DNA of 64,000 nt from Polaribacter sp. SA4-10 (GTDB taxonomy: Bacteria; Bacteroidota; Bacteroidia; Flavobacteriales; Flavobacteriaceae). The stretch spans positions 124,001 through 188,000 of the forward strand of contig CATIQU010000035.1 in the NCBI GenBank assembly GCA_949519155.1, written 5' to 3'. Under the pieces are notes generated by a model. It saw only the letters and a list, made by a program, of their open reading frames with translations. It ran no database searches and had not been told where the DNA came from. Made by a program: the position numbers and the translations under genes. Below, in pieces: positions 10,571 to 21,610 of this stretch (its first letter is position 1; each line of letters begins with the position of its first letter).

Positions 10571-10993
10571 TTATTTTAAAATCGTATTGATGGTGTTTTC
10601 ATAAGTTTGCACTTTTTGAATGGCTCTCTCTCCTTTTTTAAGGTTAAGAGACAACATATTTAGCGCATAACTTACCTGAGTAAATGTTTTTTCTTGTTGA
10701 TATTTCTCATATTCTTGGCTACCAATAAAAACACTTACCAATAAAGCAAAAGAGGCTGCCACAGATAGCCATTTCAAGTTTTTACCTGATGGTTTCTTTG
10801 TTTCTAACTGAATGGTTTTTGTAAAAGTTTCTTGTTTGCTTATAGTAAAATAACAAAACATAGATTCGTATTCTTGCAAATGAGGAGCTATCGTACCTTC
10901 GGTGAAATAGTTTTTCAAGGTTGCCTCTTCCTGCAAAGATGTTTCTGCATTTAAGTATTTTTCTACTAATTTTTCTATGTTAGCTAACTCCAT
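10571..10993 (-). CDS. Putative membrane anti-sigma-like protein
   Basis: Overlaps the end of the ECF sigma gene by 14 bp. Short N-terminal region, single TM helix (WLSVAASFALLVSVFIGS), C-terminal tail. Confidence 0.6.
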   Translation of the reverse strand: MELANIEKLVEKYLNAETSLQEEATLKNYFTEGTIAPHLQEYESMFCYFTISKQETFTKTIQLETKKPSGKNLKWLSVAASFALLVSVFIGSQEYEKYQQEKTFTQVSYALNMLSLNLKKGERAIQKVQTYENTINTILK

Positions 10994-11489
10994 AGTTGTG
11001 TGTTTTTGTAAGTTCTTGTCTAATTTTTTTTCTTGCTCTACTCAAAGCAACTCTTACAGCAGTTGGTTGCATGTCAACCATTTTTGAAATTTCATCAAAA
11101 TCATACTGTTCAATATCTCTAAGTTGAATAATAATTTTCTGTTGCTCAGGTAAATTTTGAATCAATCTGTGTACTTGGTTTACACTATCTCTATATTCAA
11201 TTTTTTTATCTAAACTGGTGTCTTTTTCTTTATAATTACTATGTATTAAGGTTAAGTTACTTGCTTGCTTCGATTTTAATCGATCATAACAATAATTCTT
11301 TGTCATGGTCATTGCAAAAGCCTCCACATTTTTATACTCGGCAATCTTTTCTTTGTTTTTCCACAATTTTAAAAATAGTTCCTGAGTTGCATCTTCGGCT
11401 TCTTCCGAAGAAACTAAAAGTCTTTTTGCAAATCTAAAGACCTTATCTTTAAAAGGAAAAACAATTTTTAAAAAATCGGATTGCTTCAT
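10980..11489 (-). CDS. ECF-type RNA polymerase sigma factor (sigma-70 family)
   Basis: EDATQELFLKLWKNKEKI (region 2) and LPEQQKIIIQLRDIEQYDFDEISKMVDMQPTAVRVALSRARKKIRQ (region 4). Confidence 0.93.
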   Translation of the reverse strand: MKQSDFLKIVFPFKDKVFRFAKRLLVSSEEAEDATQELFLKLWKNKEKIAEYKNVEAFAMTMTKNYCYDRLKSKQASNLTLIHSNYKEKDTSLDKKIEYRDSVNQVHRLIQNLPEQQKIIIQLRDIEQYDFDEISKMVDMQPTAVRVALSRARKKIRQELTKTHNYGVS

Positions 11490-11647
11490 TATTGCGTTGA
11501 TTCTACTTGTGCTCTTATTTTGATAAAAACCCTATTTAAATATCTGGTTTATATAATTACGACGAGCTAAATTTAAATTTGTTACAAATAGTTAAGTTTT
11601 AAATACGAATACGTTTTAAAATTCGTTGTTAAAAAAAACAAGGTACT

Positions 11648-13091
11648 ATGAAATCTGCTATTTCTTACAAAATTTTACTGTTTTTATTAATATCACTACT
11701 TTTTTCTAATTGCGCTTCTAAAATGGAGGTGATTCCAGAAGAAATTGAAATAAACGATTTTGTATGGAAGGGCTTAAACGCCTACTATTTTTTGGCAAAG
11801 TTCAAAGCCAGACTTAGCAGATACCCGTTTTAACTCTCAAGCAACACTAAACAATTACTTGGCGGGATTTTCTAATTCAGAAAATATTTTTGAAAGCCTG
11901 CTTTTAAGACCAACAGACCGATTTTCTTGGATTGTTGATGATTATACGGTGCTAGAAAATGCTTTTCTGGGCGTTACGCTAAACAACGGAATGGAGTTTG
12001 GTTTGGTTCGTTATAAAACGACAACTAGTAATGTTTTTGGTTATGTGAGGTATGTAATTCCAGCATCGGATGCAGCTACAAAGGGAATTATAAGAGGTAT
12101 GGTTTTTAGTCAGATCGATGGTATTCAAATTACAGACACCAACTATTCTTCTTTATTAAACAACAATTCTTACACCATAGGACTTGCAGATTTTAATGAT
12201 GGAGATCCAATTTCTACAGCGACAACAATTAACCTTATTAAATCTCAATTAGAAGAAAATCCTGTTAAAATCACCAAGGTTTTTGATGAAGTAATGGGAA
12301 ATAAAATAGGGTACCTCATTTATAATCAGTTTTCTGCTTCTTTTGATGCAGAATTGAACAATGCCTTTTTAACCTTTAAAAATTAAAATATCACAGACTT
12401 AATTGTCGATTTACGCTATAATGGTGGCGGTTCTGTTCGTGCAGCAACCTATTTAGGCGCCATGATTACTGAACAATTTAACGAACAAGTATTTTCGAAA
12501 CAAGTTTGGAATGAAAAGGTTTTGGCTTCTGTGACTCCAGAATATTTTATTAATAGATTTCCAAATCAAATTAATAACGGAATGATTACAGAGAACATCA
12601 ACTCCGTAAATTTATCTACGATCTATTTTATTGTTTCTGGAAGTTCTGCATCAGCCTCCGAACTAGTGATTAACAGCTTACGTTCTTATATCGATGTAAA
12701 ACTTGTAGGCATAAAAACTGTTGGTAAACAAGAAGGGTCAATTACATTATATGATGCAGATAATTTAAGAAAAAATGGCCCCAATTTTAATACAAATCAC
12801 AGGTATGCACTACAACCTATTGTACTTGAGATTACAAACAAAGACAATCAAAATGAAATCAATGGATATCTTCCTGGAGTTACATTGCCTGGAATTGAAT
12901 TAGGAGAAGATTATGGAAATTTAGGCGTTTTAGGTGAACGAACAGACCCACTTGTTGAGCGTACAATTAATTATATTTTAACAGGTGCTAAAGGTGGATT
13001 TAATTCTCAAAAAAAGGAGCATATAAAAGAAATATCAAATTCAAAATTAACGACACCAATTGGAAACAATATGTACCTTGAACTCAAATAA
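11648..13091 (+). pseudogene. S41-family peptidase (lipoprotein) broken by one frameshift and one nonsense codon
   Basis: ORFs 11648-11833, 11859-12386 and 12462-13091 join into one S41 protein. Removing one T from T6 at 11788-11793 restores ...NAYYFWQSSKPDLADTRFNSQATLNNYLAGFS. In-frame TAA at 12384-12386 precedes NITDLIVDLRYNGGGSVRA. Catalytic-type GSSASASE is retained. Confidence 0.85.
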
Positions 13092-13092
13092 A

Positions 13093-14013
13093 TTAATCTA
13101 AAATGTCTGGTCTAAATTCACTCATATCTTCTTCTCGCTTTGTTTTCGCATACATAAAGCCAGATTCCCACCATTTTCGCATCAATTTTTTATCAAAAAC
13201 TAATGAATTTGTTGTTAAAACAGTTGGAGTATAGTATAAATTTAAAGTTACATTTTTGTTGTTTGCAGCTAATTTTCCAATGGTAATATTGTGTTTTTCA
13301 ACATGCGTCAGCATAAAGTCGAATACATCAAACAGTAGTGAGAACGGGTTTTTAGAAGGCATTCGATTCATTTGGGTTACTTCTGTATCTAGAATAATTG
13401 CATCAATCTCTGTAGCGCCTCTTAAAATGGCTTCTCGAATTGGAATTAAAGATCCAAAACCACCATCTCCGTATTGGCAATGGTTTTTTTCTAACAAACT
13501 CATAAAAGGCACATAGTTGCAAGAACCCCAAATCCAATCGCAAAAATCTTCATACGAACAATCGTTTATCGATTTGTACTCAATCTTATTTGCTGTCAAA
13601 TTAGAAACCGTTACCACCACTTCTTTTTGATGAGCTCTAATTGAATTGTACATTTCTTTAGTGATATTTTTTTTGATGAGTTTTCGTAAATTTTTACTCT
13701 CACCAAATGTTTTTCTTCCTTTAATAAAGTTCCAAAGTGTGTTTAAGTGATTAATGCTAATGACTTTTTCGCCAGCAACTTTTCGAATTATAAAGGGACT
13801 ATTACTGAATATTGATTTTTGATCAACACTGGTATACAATTTTTTTAATGCATCTAATTTACCTAATGCCAAATGCGACACCATTAAACTTCCTGTAGAA
13901 GTGCCTAAAAATAAATCGTACTCTTTTCCTTCCTCCTTCATTAAATACTGTGCAACACCTCCAGCAAATGCTCCTTTGCTACCACCACCAGAAATTACCA
14001 ATGCTTTTTTCAT
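13093..14013 (-). CDS. Patatin-like phospholipase family protein
   Basis: GGGSKGAFAGG, GTSTGS (GxSxG) and DGGFGS. ATG at 14013 preferred because the longer track start overlaps the divergent neighbour. Confidence 0.9.
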   Translation of the reverse strand: MKKALVISGGGSKGAFAGGVAQYLMKEEGKEYDLFLGTSTGSLMVSHLALGKLDALKKLYTSVDQKSIFSNSPFIIRKVAGEKVISINHLNTLWNFIKGRKTFGESKNLRKLIKKNITKEMYNSIRAHQKEVVVTVSNLTANKIEYKSINDCSYEDFCDWIWGSCNYVPFMSLLEKNHCQYGDGGFGSLIPIREAILRGATEIDAIILDTEVTQMNRMPSKNPFSLLFDVFDFMLTHVEKHNITIGKLAANNKNVTLNLYYTPTVLTTNSLVFDKKLMRKWWESGFMYAKTKREEDMSEFRPDILD

Positions 14014-14060
14014 AAAACTCAATTTGTATTCATTAAATTCGTTGTGTAAAAATATTAAAA

Positions 14061-15107
14061 ATGAAGAGACTATCAATCCTTATTTCAGCACTAATTATTT
14101 TAATTTCTTGCCAACCACCATATCAACCTAGAACGATTGAATCCGTTGTAATAAAAAGCTTTACCATAGCGAATACAAGCATTCGAGCAATTCAAGTTAT
14201 TGATTCAAATAGTGTTGCTTTCGCAGGCTCAAACGGTGTGATTGGCATCTTCTCAGAAGAAGAAAAATTTCCACAAGCGCATTTCCCGATATATCAAGAT
14301 TCAATAACACCAAATTTTAGAAGTATCGCTTTTAATGGAAAGGACTACTTTGCACTTTCTATTGGAAATCCAGCCTTGTTATATAGATTATCAGAAGGAG
14401 AAACAAGTTTAGTCTATTCAGAAAATCATAAAAAAGTATTTTATGACTCCATGCATTTCTTTGAAGATAACGTCCACGCAATCGCAGTGGGAGATCCAAC
14501 AGAAAATTGTGCTTCTATTATAGTTACCGAAGACCGAGGGAAATCTTGGCGCAAGTTGCCCTGTACCTCTTTACCAGTTTTTGAAGAAGGAGAAGCTTTT
14601 TTTGCTGCTAGTAATACCAATATAAAAATAAAAGGAAGTACTGTTTGGATTGTTTCTGGAGGGAAAAAAGCACGAATCTTAAAATCTAATGACTACGGAA
14701 AAACATGGAAAATTTACAATACCCCTATTGTTCAAGGAAAAGGACCGCAAGGAATTTATTCTATTGATTTTTATGACATGAATCAAGGTATTATAATCGG
14801 TGGAGATTACTCAAAACCCCTAGAAAACACCTCAAACAAAGCGATAACTACAGACGGAGGTCAAACATGGACTTTGGTTGCAGACGCTCAAAACCCCAAT
14901 TATAAAAGTTGTGTACAATATGTTCCAGGAACTCAAGGTCAAGAAATTTTTGCAGTTGGAAAAACAGGTGTTTCTTTTTCAAATGATGCAGGAAAAACAT
15001 GGAAAGAGGTATCAAAAGAAGGACACTATGCTATTCAGTTTGTAGATAAAAATACTGCATGGTTATCTGGCAACAATAGAATAGGCAAACTTACATTGAA
15101 ACAATAA
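14061..15107 (+). CDS. BNR/Ycf48-like beta-propeller lipoprotein
   Basis: Repeated DRGKSWRKL / DYGKTWKIY / DGGQTWTLV / DAGKTWKEV motifs; signal with lipobox ILISC. Confidence 0.82.
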   Translation: MKRLSILISALIILISCQPPYQPRTIESVVIKSFTIANTSIRAIQVIDSNSVAFAGSNGVIGIFSEEEKFPQAHFPIYQDSITPNFRSIAFNGKDYFALSIGNPALLYRLSEGETSLVYSENHKKVFYDSMHFFEDNVHAIAVGDPTENCASIIVTEDRGKSWRKLPCTSLPVFEEGEAFFAASNTNIKIKGSTVWIVSGGKKARILKSNDYGKTWKIYNTPIVQGKGPQGIYSIDFYDMNQGIIIGGDYSKPLENTSNKAITTDGGQTWTLVADAQNPNYKSCVQYVPGTQGQEIFAVGKTGVSFSNDAGKTWKEVSKEGHYAIQFVDKNTAWLSGNNRIGKLTLKQ

Positions 15108-15154
15108 GTTCTTAGCAACACAAACTTTCTGCCAAGCCTAAGAGATTCCTTGAA

Positions 15155-16423
15155 ATGAAAAAAGAAAACGCAAAAATGATTATCAAGAAGGAAAACATTA
15201 TTAAAAGATTTGTAAGTTACGTCACTATTGATACTGAATCAGATCCAAACAATTCCGCTTTTCCATCTACAGAGAAACAGTGGAATTTAGCAAAGATGTT
15301 AGAAAAAGAACTCAACGCTATTGGTTTGCAAGAGGTAGATTTGGATGATAATTGTTACCTAATGGCCACATTACCAAGTAATATTGACTATGAAGTGCCT
15401 ACCATTGGTTTTATTTCTCATATCGATACGAGTCCCGATTTTACTGGTAAGCATGTAAAACCACAAATTCATGAAAATTATGACGGTAAAGACATTGTCT
15501 TAAATAAAGCAGAAAACATTGTATTGTCTCCCAATTATTTTGAAGATTTATTGCAATACAAAGGGCAAACAATAATTACAACAGATGGTACAACGCTATT
15601 GGGAGCCGACGACAAAGCAGGAATTACCGAAATTATATCAGCAATGGAATATTTGGTTCAAAATCCTCAAATAAAGCACGGCATCATTCGAATTTGTTTT
15701 ACTCCCGATGAAGAAGTTGGCAAAGGAGCACACTTATTTGATGTCGAAAAATTCAATACAGATTGGGCATATACCATGGATGGAAGTCAGATTGGAGAAT
15801 TAGAATATGAAAATTTTAATGCAGCCGCTGCTAAAATAACCATTGAAGGAAAAATTGTACACCCAGGGTATGCAAAAGGAAAAATGATTAATTCGATAAC
15901 TATCGCAAACGCATTCACAAGGGCATTACCAGAGAATGAAGTTCCAGAAAAAACAACTGGTTACGAAGGCTTTTTTCACTTACATGACATGGTGGGAACG
16001 GTAGAAAAAACAGAGTTAGAATACATCATTAGAGACCACGATTTTGATTTGTTTGAAAGCCGGAAACGTTTTATTGAACAGATTGGAATAGATTTTAATA
16101 ACAAATACGGTGAAAAAACAGTCAATATAGAAATCAAAGACCAGTATTTTAACATGAAGGAGAAAATTGTACCTGTTATGCACATTGTTACCATAGCCAA
16201 AGAAGCCATGGAAGAAATAGGAATCAAACCCTTAATAAAAGCAATTAGGGGCGGTACGGACGGATCGCAACTTTCTTTTAAAGGATTGCCGTGTCCAAAT
16301 ATTTTTGCTGGAGGGCATAATTTTCATGGAAAATACGAATATGTTCCGGTTGAGTCAATGGTAAAAGCAACAGAAGTAATTGTTCGGATTGCTGAGAAAG
16401 TATCTGAAGAATTCGCAGAATAA
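15155..16423 (+). CDS. pepT: Peptidase T
   Basis: [65 protein letters not shown]. Confidence 0.95.
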   Translation: MKKENAKMIIKKENIIKRFVSYVTIDTESDPNNSAFPSTEKQWNLAKMLEKELNAIGLQEVDLDDNCYLMATLPSNIDYEVPTIGFISHIDTSPDFTGKHVKPQIHENYDGKDIVLNKAENIVLSPNYFEDLLQYKGQTIITTDGTTLLGADDKAGITEIISAMEYLVQNPQIKHGIIRICFTPDEEVGKGAHLFDVEKFNTDWAYTMDGSQIGELEYENFNAAAAKITIEGKIVHPGYAKGKMINSITIANAFTRALPENEVPEKTTGYEGFFHLHDMVGTVEKTELEYIIRDHDFDLFESRKRFIEQIGIDFNNKYGEKTVNIEIKDQYFNMKEKIVPVMHIVTIAKEAMEEIGIKPLIKAIRGGTDGSQLSFKGLPCPNIFAGGHNFHGKYEYVPVESMVKATEVIVRIAEKVSEEFAE

Positions 16424-16462
16424 AAGAGGCCCTTTTTTAGAAATGCCAGCGCTGTTTCGTTC

Positions 16463-17002
16463 TTAAAACTGATCCGGGTTTTTTCCTTGAACATTACTAA
16501 AAAAAGCATGGAAGTGTTTAAAATCTACTTCAATATCATTGGTAGTCGTATAAGCTTTCGATATTTTTATTTTCTTTTTACCAAAATCTAAGGTTGCCAT
16601 TACAATAGGCACATTGGCACCTTTGGCGATATAGTAAAAACCTGTTTTCCATTTCGCTACTTTTTTTCGAGTTCCTTCTGGTGACAGACCTAATCGAAAT
16701 TCTTCTTTAGTATTAAATAATTGCACAATAGAATCTACTAAATTGTTATTCTGACTTCGATCCACTGGGGTTCCACCTAAAAGCCGGAAGATAAAACCAA
16801 ATGGCCCTTTAAATAAGGAATCCTTACCAATAAAATTCACCATTGTTCCAGAAGACATCCTTGCCAAAATTGCAATCGGGAAATCCACCCAACTTGTGTG
16901 AGGTGCCGCTATGACTACATATTTTTTAATGTCTTGAGGGAAATCATTAATTAGTTTCCAACCTAAAAGTCTAAATAATATAAAACTTGAAAATGCTTTC
17001 AT
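16463..17002 (-). CDS. 1-acyl-sn-glycerol-3-phosphate acyltransferase-like protein
   Basis: APHTSWVDFPI (HX4D), LGGTPVDRS, LSPEGTRKK motifs. Confidence 0.88.
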   Translation of the reverse strand: MKAFSSFILFRLLGWKLINDFPQDIKKYVVIAAPHTSWVDFPIAILARMSSGTMVNFIGKDSLFKGPFGFIFRLLGGTPVDRSQNNNLVDSIVQLFNTKEEFRLGLSPEGTRKKVAKWKTGFYYIAKGANVPIVMATLDFGKKKIKISKAYTTTNDIEVDFKHFHAFFSNVQGKNPDQF

Positions 17003-17042
17003 TGTATATTTTAAAGTTCTAAATTTAAGGACTTAATTTGAT

Positions 17043-18368
17043 ATGATGAATAATTTAGGAATTAACTTTTTAATAATTGTTTTTGGAATTTCAATAGGCT
17101 TATTTATAGGTAGATTACTAGGGAAATTAAAAGGAGAAAAAGAAAAATCTGTTTTAGAAGGACAAAACTCTATACTACAATCTTCTAAAGAAAATGCAGA
17201 AAATGCAACAATAACAATTCAAAAAGAACTTCGCTTTTTACAACATGAAAAAGAACAGCTTCTAACAATCAATTCTGGTCAAGTTGCAGATTTAAGAAAT
17301 TTGCAACAAAATCTGGATGATAACAAAGAAGAAGTATCGAAGCTTCAAGAAAAATTCACCAAAGAATTTGAAAACTTAGCGAATAAAATCTTTGAAGATA
17401 AATCAACAAAATTTACAGCACAAAATAAAGAGAATATACAAACCATTTTAAACCCTTTGCAAGAGAAAATTAAAGGTTTTGAAGATAAAGTTGACAAAAC
17501 ACATAAAGAAAGTATTGATTACCATGCCGCTTTACGTCAGCAAATAGTTGGATTGAAAGAAATGAACTTGCAAATGAGTAAGGAAACCATCAATTTAACA
17601 AAGGCTTTAAAAGGAGATAACAAAACCCAAGGAAACTGGGGAGAATTGGTCTTAGAGCGTGTTTTAGAAAAATCTGGATTGGAAAAAGATCGCGAATATT
17701 TTGTGCAGCAAAGTTTTACCAATGATGACGGCAAAAGAGTCTTGCCCGATGTGGTGATTCATTTACCAGATAATAAAAAGATGATTGTTGATTCTAAAGT
17801 TTCGCTAACAGCTTATGAACAATTTGTAAACTCAGATGACGAACATGATAAGGCTCAATTTCTAAAGGAGCACATTAATTCTTTAAAACGCCATATCGAA
17901 CAGTTGAGTGAGAAGAAGTATGAAGATATATATAAGATTGAATCTCCAGATTTCGTGTTGCTATTCATTCCAATAGAACCTGCTTTTGCAGTTGCAATAA
18001 ATTCGGACAATTTTCTATACAACAAGGCTTTCGAGAAAAATATTGTTATTGTAACGCCTTCTACATTATTGGCAACATTACGCACCATAGACACCATGTG
18101 GAATAATGAAAAGCAACAAAAAAATGCCCTCGAAATTGCAAGACAAGCAGGGAGTTTGTATGATAAGTTTCATGGTCTTTTAACAGATTTAATAGGTATT
18201 GGAAAGAAAATAGACGCTTCCAAAACAGATTACAATGCTGCTATGAATAAGCTTGTGGAAGGAAATGGAAATTTGATAATCAGTGTCGAGAAATTGAAGA
18301 AAATGGGCGCAAAAGCAAAAAAGGCACTTCCTGAAAACATTATAGAGCGCGCTGGTGATCCCTTATAA
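17043..18368 (+). CDS. rmuC: DNA recombination protein RmuC
   Basis: N-terminal TM and coiled coil, then QGNWGELVLERVLEKSGL...LPDVVIHLPDNKKMIVDSKVSLTAYE. Confidence 0.95.
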   Translation: MMNNLGINFLIIVFGISIGLFIGRLLGKLKGEKEKSVLEGQNSILQSSKENAENATITIQKELRFLQHEKEQLLTINSGQVADLRNLQQNLDDNKEEVSKLQEKFTKEFENLANKIFEDKSTKFTAQNKENIQTILNPLQEKIKGFEDKVDKTHKESIDYHAALRQQIVGLKEMNLQMSKETINLTKALKGDNKTQGNWGELVLERVLEKSGLEKDREYFVQQSFTNDDGKRVLPDVVIHLPDNKKMIVDSKVSLTAYEQFVNSDDEHDKAQFLKEHINSLKRHIEQLSEKKYEDIYKIESPDFVLLFIPIEPAFAVAINSDNFLYNKAFEKNIVIVTPSTLLATLRTIDTMWNNEKQQKNALEIARQAGSLYDKFHGLLTDLIGIGKKIDASKTDYNAAMNKLVEGNGNLIISVEKLKKMGAKAKKALPENIIERAGDPL

Positions 18369-20084
18369 ATGAAATATCTTTTGCGTCATAGAACCATTAT
18401 CAGTTATAACTTTAACAATATAAATTCCTTTTTCATAGGATGATAGATTGAAAGAACCTTCATTGGTCTTAGAAAACAATAATTGTCCTGTAATAGTGTA
18501 GACTGCAATTTTTATATTTTCGTTATTAGTATTTTTTCTTATATAAAAAACACCATCATCACTTGGATTAGGGTAAATTTTCATGCTTTCAAAAGAAAAA
18601 ATAGCATTTCCTAAAACCCCATTATTTTCTTGAATTGTTATCGATTGATTTATGGCTACTTGCTCGATTATTTCTACCACACCACTATGATTCCAAGTAA
18701 CTTTAATATAATCGATACTCGTTGCAGTACCTAAACCAATAAATTCTTTGGAAGAATTCTGACTTAAATACCCTTCGCCACAAAAGGTATAGCGGTATTG
18801 AGACGTACCGCCTGCAAAAACTTCTATCCGATTGCCAATACCATCTTTGTTTCCGATGATTCCTTCAAGTTGAATTTTAATCCAATTGTTGGTGTTTGTA
18901 CTATTATTATTGAATAGAAAGTTTGTTTCTGAATCATTGGAAACAACAACATCAGGTTTTCCATCATTATCAATATCTCCTATTGCATTCGAATAACTCT
19001 TTCTTGTATCGTTTTCGAAACCGATATCACTGGGGATTTGAAAGGTGTCATCTCCTTGGTTGTGGTAAAATGCTGAAGGTAATAAGTTAGAATTTGTACC
19101 ATCAAACTCACCGCTAACGTATAAATCAAGATGCGCATCATTGTCTGCATCTAAGAAGACAGCACCCCACCCTACACTATTGAATTCTGTACCAGTATCC
19201 CTTGCTTTATCTGTAAAAGTTCCATCACCATTATTTTTTAACAATTGATTCCCATCAGGCGTATTGGTCACGTAAATATCAAACCAACCATCGTTGTTAT
19301 AATCTCCAATAGTTGTTGTCATTGCATTTACAAAAACACCTGCACCACTACTTTCAGAGGTGTCTTCGAAAGTATTATCTCCGTTATTTTTATACAATCT
19401 ATTTCGATAGGTAGGTTTGTCATTGGAAACATAAATATCTTGAAAACCATCATTGTTATAATCAAAAAAAACTGCACAAAAAGAGATTTCACTCGTTAGC
19501 AAAATACCTGCTTCGCTAGAAATATCTGTATAAACCCCATTGTTATTTTGGTATAAGTAATTTCTTTCCGCTTCATTGTCATCGTCTCGATTACAAATAA
19601 AAGCATCTAAATCACCGTCGTTATCGATATCTCCAAAAGATGCACCCGTAGTATGTTTATTATCGGTAAAAAAACCAATCGTGCTAGAAATATCGGTAAA
19701 TACCATATTTCCATTGTTTTGATAAAATCGATTGCTACCGTTTAGTGCCGTAACAAAAAGATCTTTATCCCCGTCATTATCGTAATCTACCCAAATGATT
19801 TGTTTTGTTTTTAGGGTATTAGAAATCCCAGTGAAGTACACCTGTGTTAAAATCCCATTTGTGTTTTTTAGAAAACAAATTTCTTCGGTATCCTCGGTTG
19901 CAAAAGTAATGTCATCCCATCCATCATTATTAAAATCAATAAAAGAAACACCGCCACCTAAATCGCTTTCACCATAAGAAATATTCATTCCAAGCGCAGC
20001 GCTGCTTTCTGAAAAAGAAGTTTGGCTTACAAATGGAATTGCATAAAAGAGGAAAGAAAAAAGAAGGCAATTAAATTTCTTCAT
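18363..20084 (-). CDS. FG-GAP/VCBS repeat protein with ASPIC/UnbV-like domain and T9SS type A sorting domain
   Basis: Repeats such as DYDNDGDKDLFVT and DIDNDGDLDAF; C-terminal MKIYPNPSDDGVFYI...GIYIVKV. Start set at MKKFNCLLF (ATG at 20084). Confidence 0.88.
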   Translation of the reverse strand: MKKFNCLLFSFLFYAIPFVSQTSFSESSAALGMNISYGESDLGGGVSFIDFNNDGWDDITFATEDTEEICFLKNTNGILTQVYFTGISNTLKTKQIIWVDYDNDGDKDLFVTALNGSNRFYQNNGNMVFTDISSTIGFFTDNKHTTGASFGDIDNDGDLDAFICNRDDDNEAERNYLYQNNNGVYTDISSEAGILLTSEISFCAVFFDYNNDGFQDIYVSNDKPTYRNRLYKNNGDNTFEDTSESSGAGVFVNAMTTTIGDYNNDGWFDIYVTNTPDGNQLLKNNGDGTFTDKARDTGTEFNSVGWGAVFLDADNDAHLDLYVSGEFDGTNSNLLPSAFYHNQGDDTFQIPSDIGFENDTRKSYSNAIGDIDNDGKPDVVVSNDSETNFLFNNNSTNTNNWIKIQLEGIIGNKDGIGNRIEVFAGGTSQYRYTFCGEGYLSQNSSKEFIGLGTATSIDYIKVTWNHSGVVEIIEQVAINQSITIQENNGVLGNAIFSFESMKIYPNPSDDGVFYIRKNTNNENIKIAVYTITGQLLFSKTNEGSFNLSSYEKGIYIVKVITDNGSMTQKIFHL

Positions 20085-20139
20085 AAACAAAGTATTCAGT
20101 TGTAAATGTAGGAAGAAATTTAATTGCCAAGTCATATTA

Positions 20140-21414
20140 TTACATCACAAACAATCTTCTGTGTGACATCATATCAGAAACACGGTCTCCAATTTCATGC
20201 AACGCTTCGTCATTCTCTGCATTTTGTATCGCTTCATCGATAAAACCAACTACAGCAGCCATGTCAGAAGCTAAAAGTCCACGGGTTGTAATTGCAGGAG
20301 TTCCAACACGGATTCCTGAGGTTACAAAGGGGCTTTTATCATCAAAAGGAACCATATTCTTATTTACAGTGATGTCTGCCTTTCCAAGTGCTATTTCAGC
20401 ATCTTTTCCAGAAATATTTTTATTCCTTAAATCAATCAGCATCATGTGATTGTCTGTACCTCCAGAAATTAAATCATATCCTTTGGCTACAAATGCTTTT
20501 GCCATTGCAGCTGCATTTTCTTTTACTTGAATTTGGTATTCTAAAAACTCATCAGTTAATGCTTCTCCAAAAGCGATTGCTTTTGCTGCAATTACATGCT
20601 CTAAAGGACCTCCTTGATTTCCAGGAAAAACCGCAGATTGTAATAATGATGACATTTTTTTTACTTTTCCACTCTTCAATGTTTCTCCAAAAGGATTGTC
20701 GAAATCTTGCCCCATCATAATCATTCCACCTCTTGGACCTCGCAATGTTTTGTGAGTAGTCGTTGTCACGATATGACAATGTGGTAAAGGGTCATTTAAA
20801 ATTCCTTTCGCAATCATTCCAGAAGGATGTGAAATATCTGCTAGTAAGATAGCACCAACACTGTCTGCTATGACTCTAAAACGCTTAAAATCGATATCTC
20901 TTGAATAAGCAGATGCCCCAGCAATAATTAAATTGGGTTTTTCTTTCGTAGCCGTTTCTTGAATTTTATCATAATCTAAAATACCTGTTTCTTTCTCAAC
21001 TCCGTAAAAAGAGGTTTTGTATAATTTACCAGAAAAATTAACAGGAGAACCATGTGTTAAGTGTCCTCCATGTGATAAATCAAAGCCTAAAATTTTATCT
21101 CCTGGTTTTAAACAAACCGAAAAAACAGCGGTATTTGCTTGAGAACCTGAATGTGGTTGTACGTTTACATAAGCAGCACCAAACAATTCTTTGGCTCTAT
21201 CTATGGCAATTTGTTCAACAACGTCAACAATTTCACAACCTCCATAATACCGTTTTCCAGGATATCCTTCGGCATATTTATTGGTTAAAACAGAACCCTG
21301 CGCTCGCATCACTTGATCACTTACAAAGTTTTCTGAAGCAATGAGCTCTAGTCCGTTTAATTGTCTTTCTTTCTCCTCTTCAATAAGGTCGAAAATTAAA
21401 TTATCTTGTTGCAT
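20140..21414 (-). CDS. glyA: Serine hydroxymethyltransferase
   Basis: [45 protein letters not shown] at 21414 ([11 protein letters not shown]). Confidence 0.97.
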   Translation of the reverse strand: MQQDNLIFDLIEEEKERQLNGLELIASENFVSDQVMRAQGSVLTNKYAEGYPGKRYYGGCEIVDVVEQIAIDRAKELFGAAYVNVQPHSGSQANTAVFSVCLKPGDKILGFDLSHGGHLTHGSPVNFSGKLYKTSFYGVEKETGILDYDKIQETATKEKPNLIIAGASAYSRDIDFKRFRVIADSVGAILLADISHPSGMIAKGILNDPLPHCHIVTTTTHKTLRGPRGGMIMMGQDFDNPFGETLKSGKVKKMSSLLQSAVFPGNQGGPLEHVIAAKAIAFGEALTDEFLEYQIQVKENAAAMAKAFVAKGYDLISGGTDNHMMLIDLRNKNISGKDAEIALGKADITVNKNMVPFDDKSPFVTSGIRVGTPAITTRGLLASDMAAVVGFIDEAIQNAENDEALHEIGDRVSDMMSHRRLFVM

Positions 21415-21610
21415 TGTTGTGTGTTGTTTAAGTTTACAAAAATAATAAAAAGGAAGCATCCATTGAATACGTTTTGTTGATATTTTGCATATTTATATTA
21501 ACAATTATAAGATCCTAAAAAAAGGGGGCATCAAAATATGTTATTGATGGTTTTTCAAGAGTAAAATGAAAAAAAATGCATAAATTTGATTAAAATATAA
21601 AAATCAAAAA

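Noticed and set aside
20388-20720. 110-aa plus-strand ORF opposite glyA
   Set aside because: Leu-rich reverse-frame translation inside glyA; not credible.
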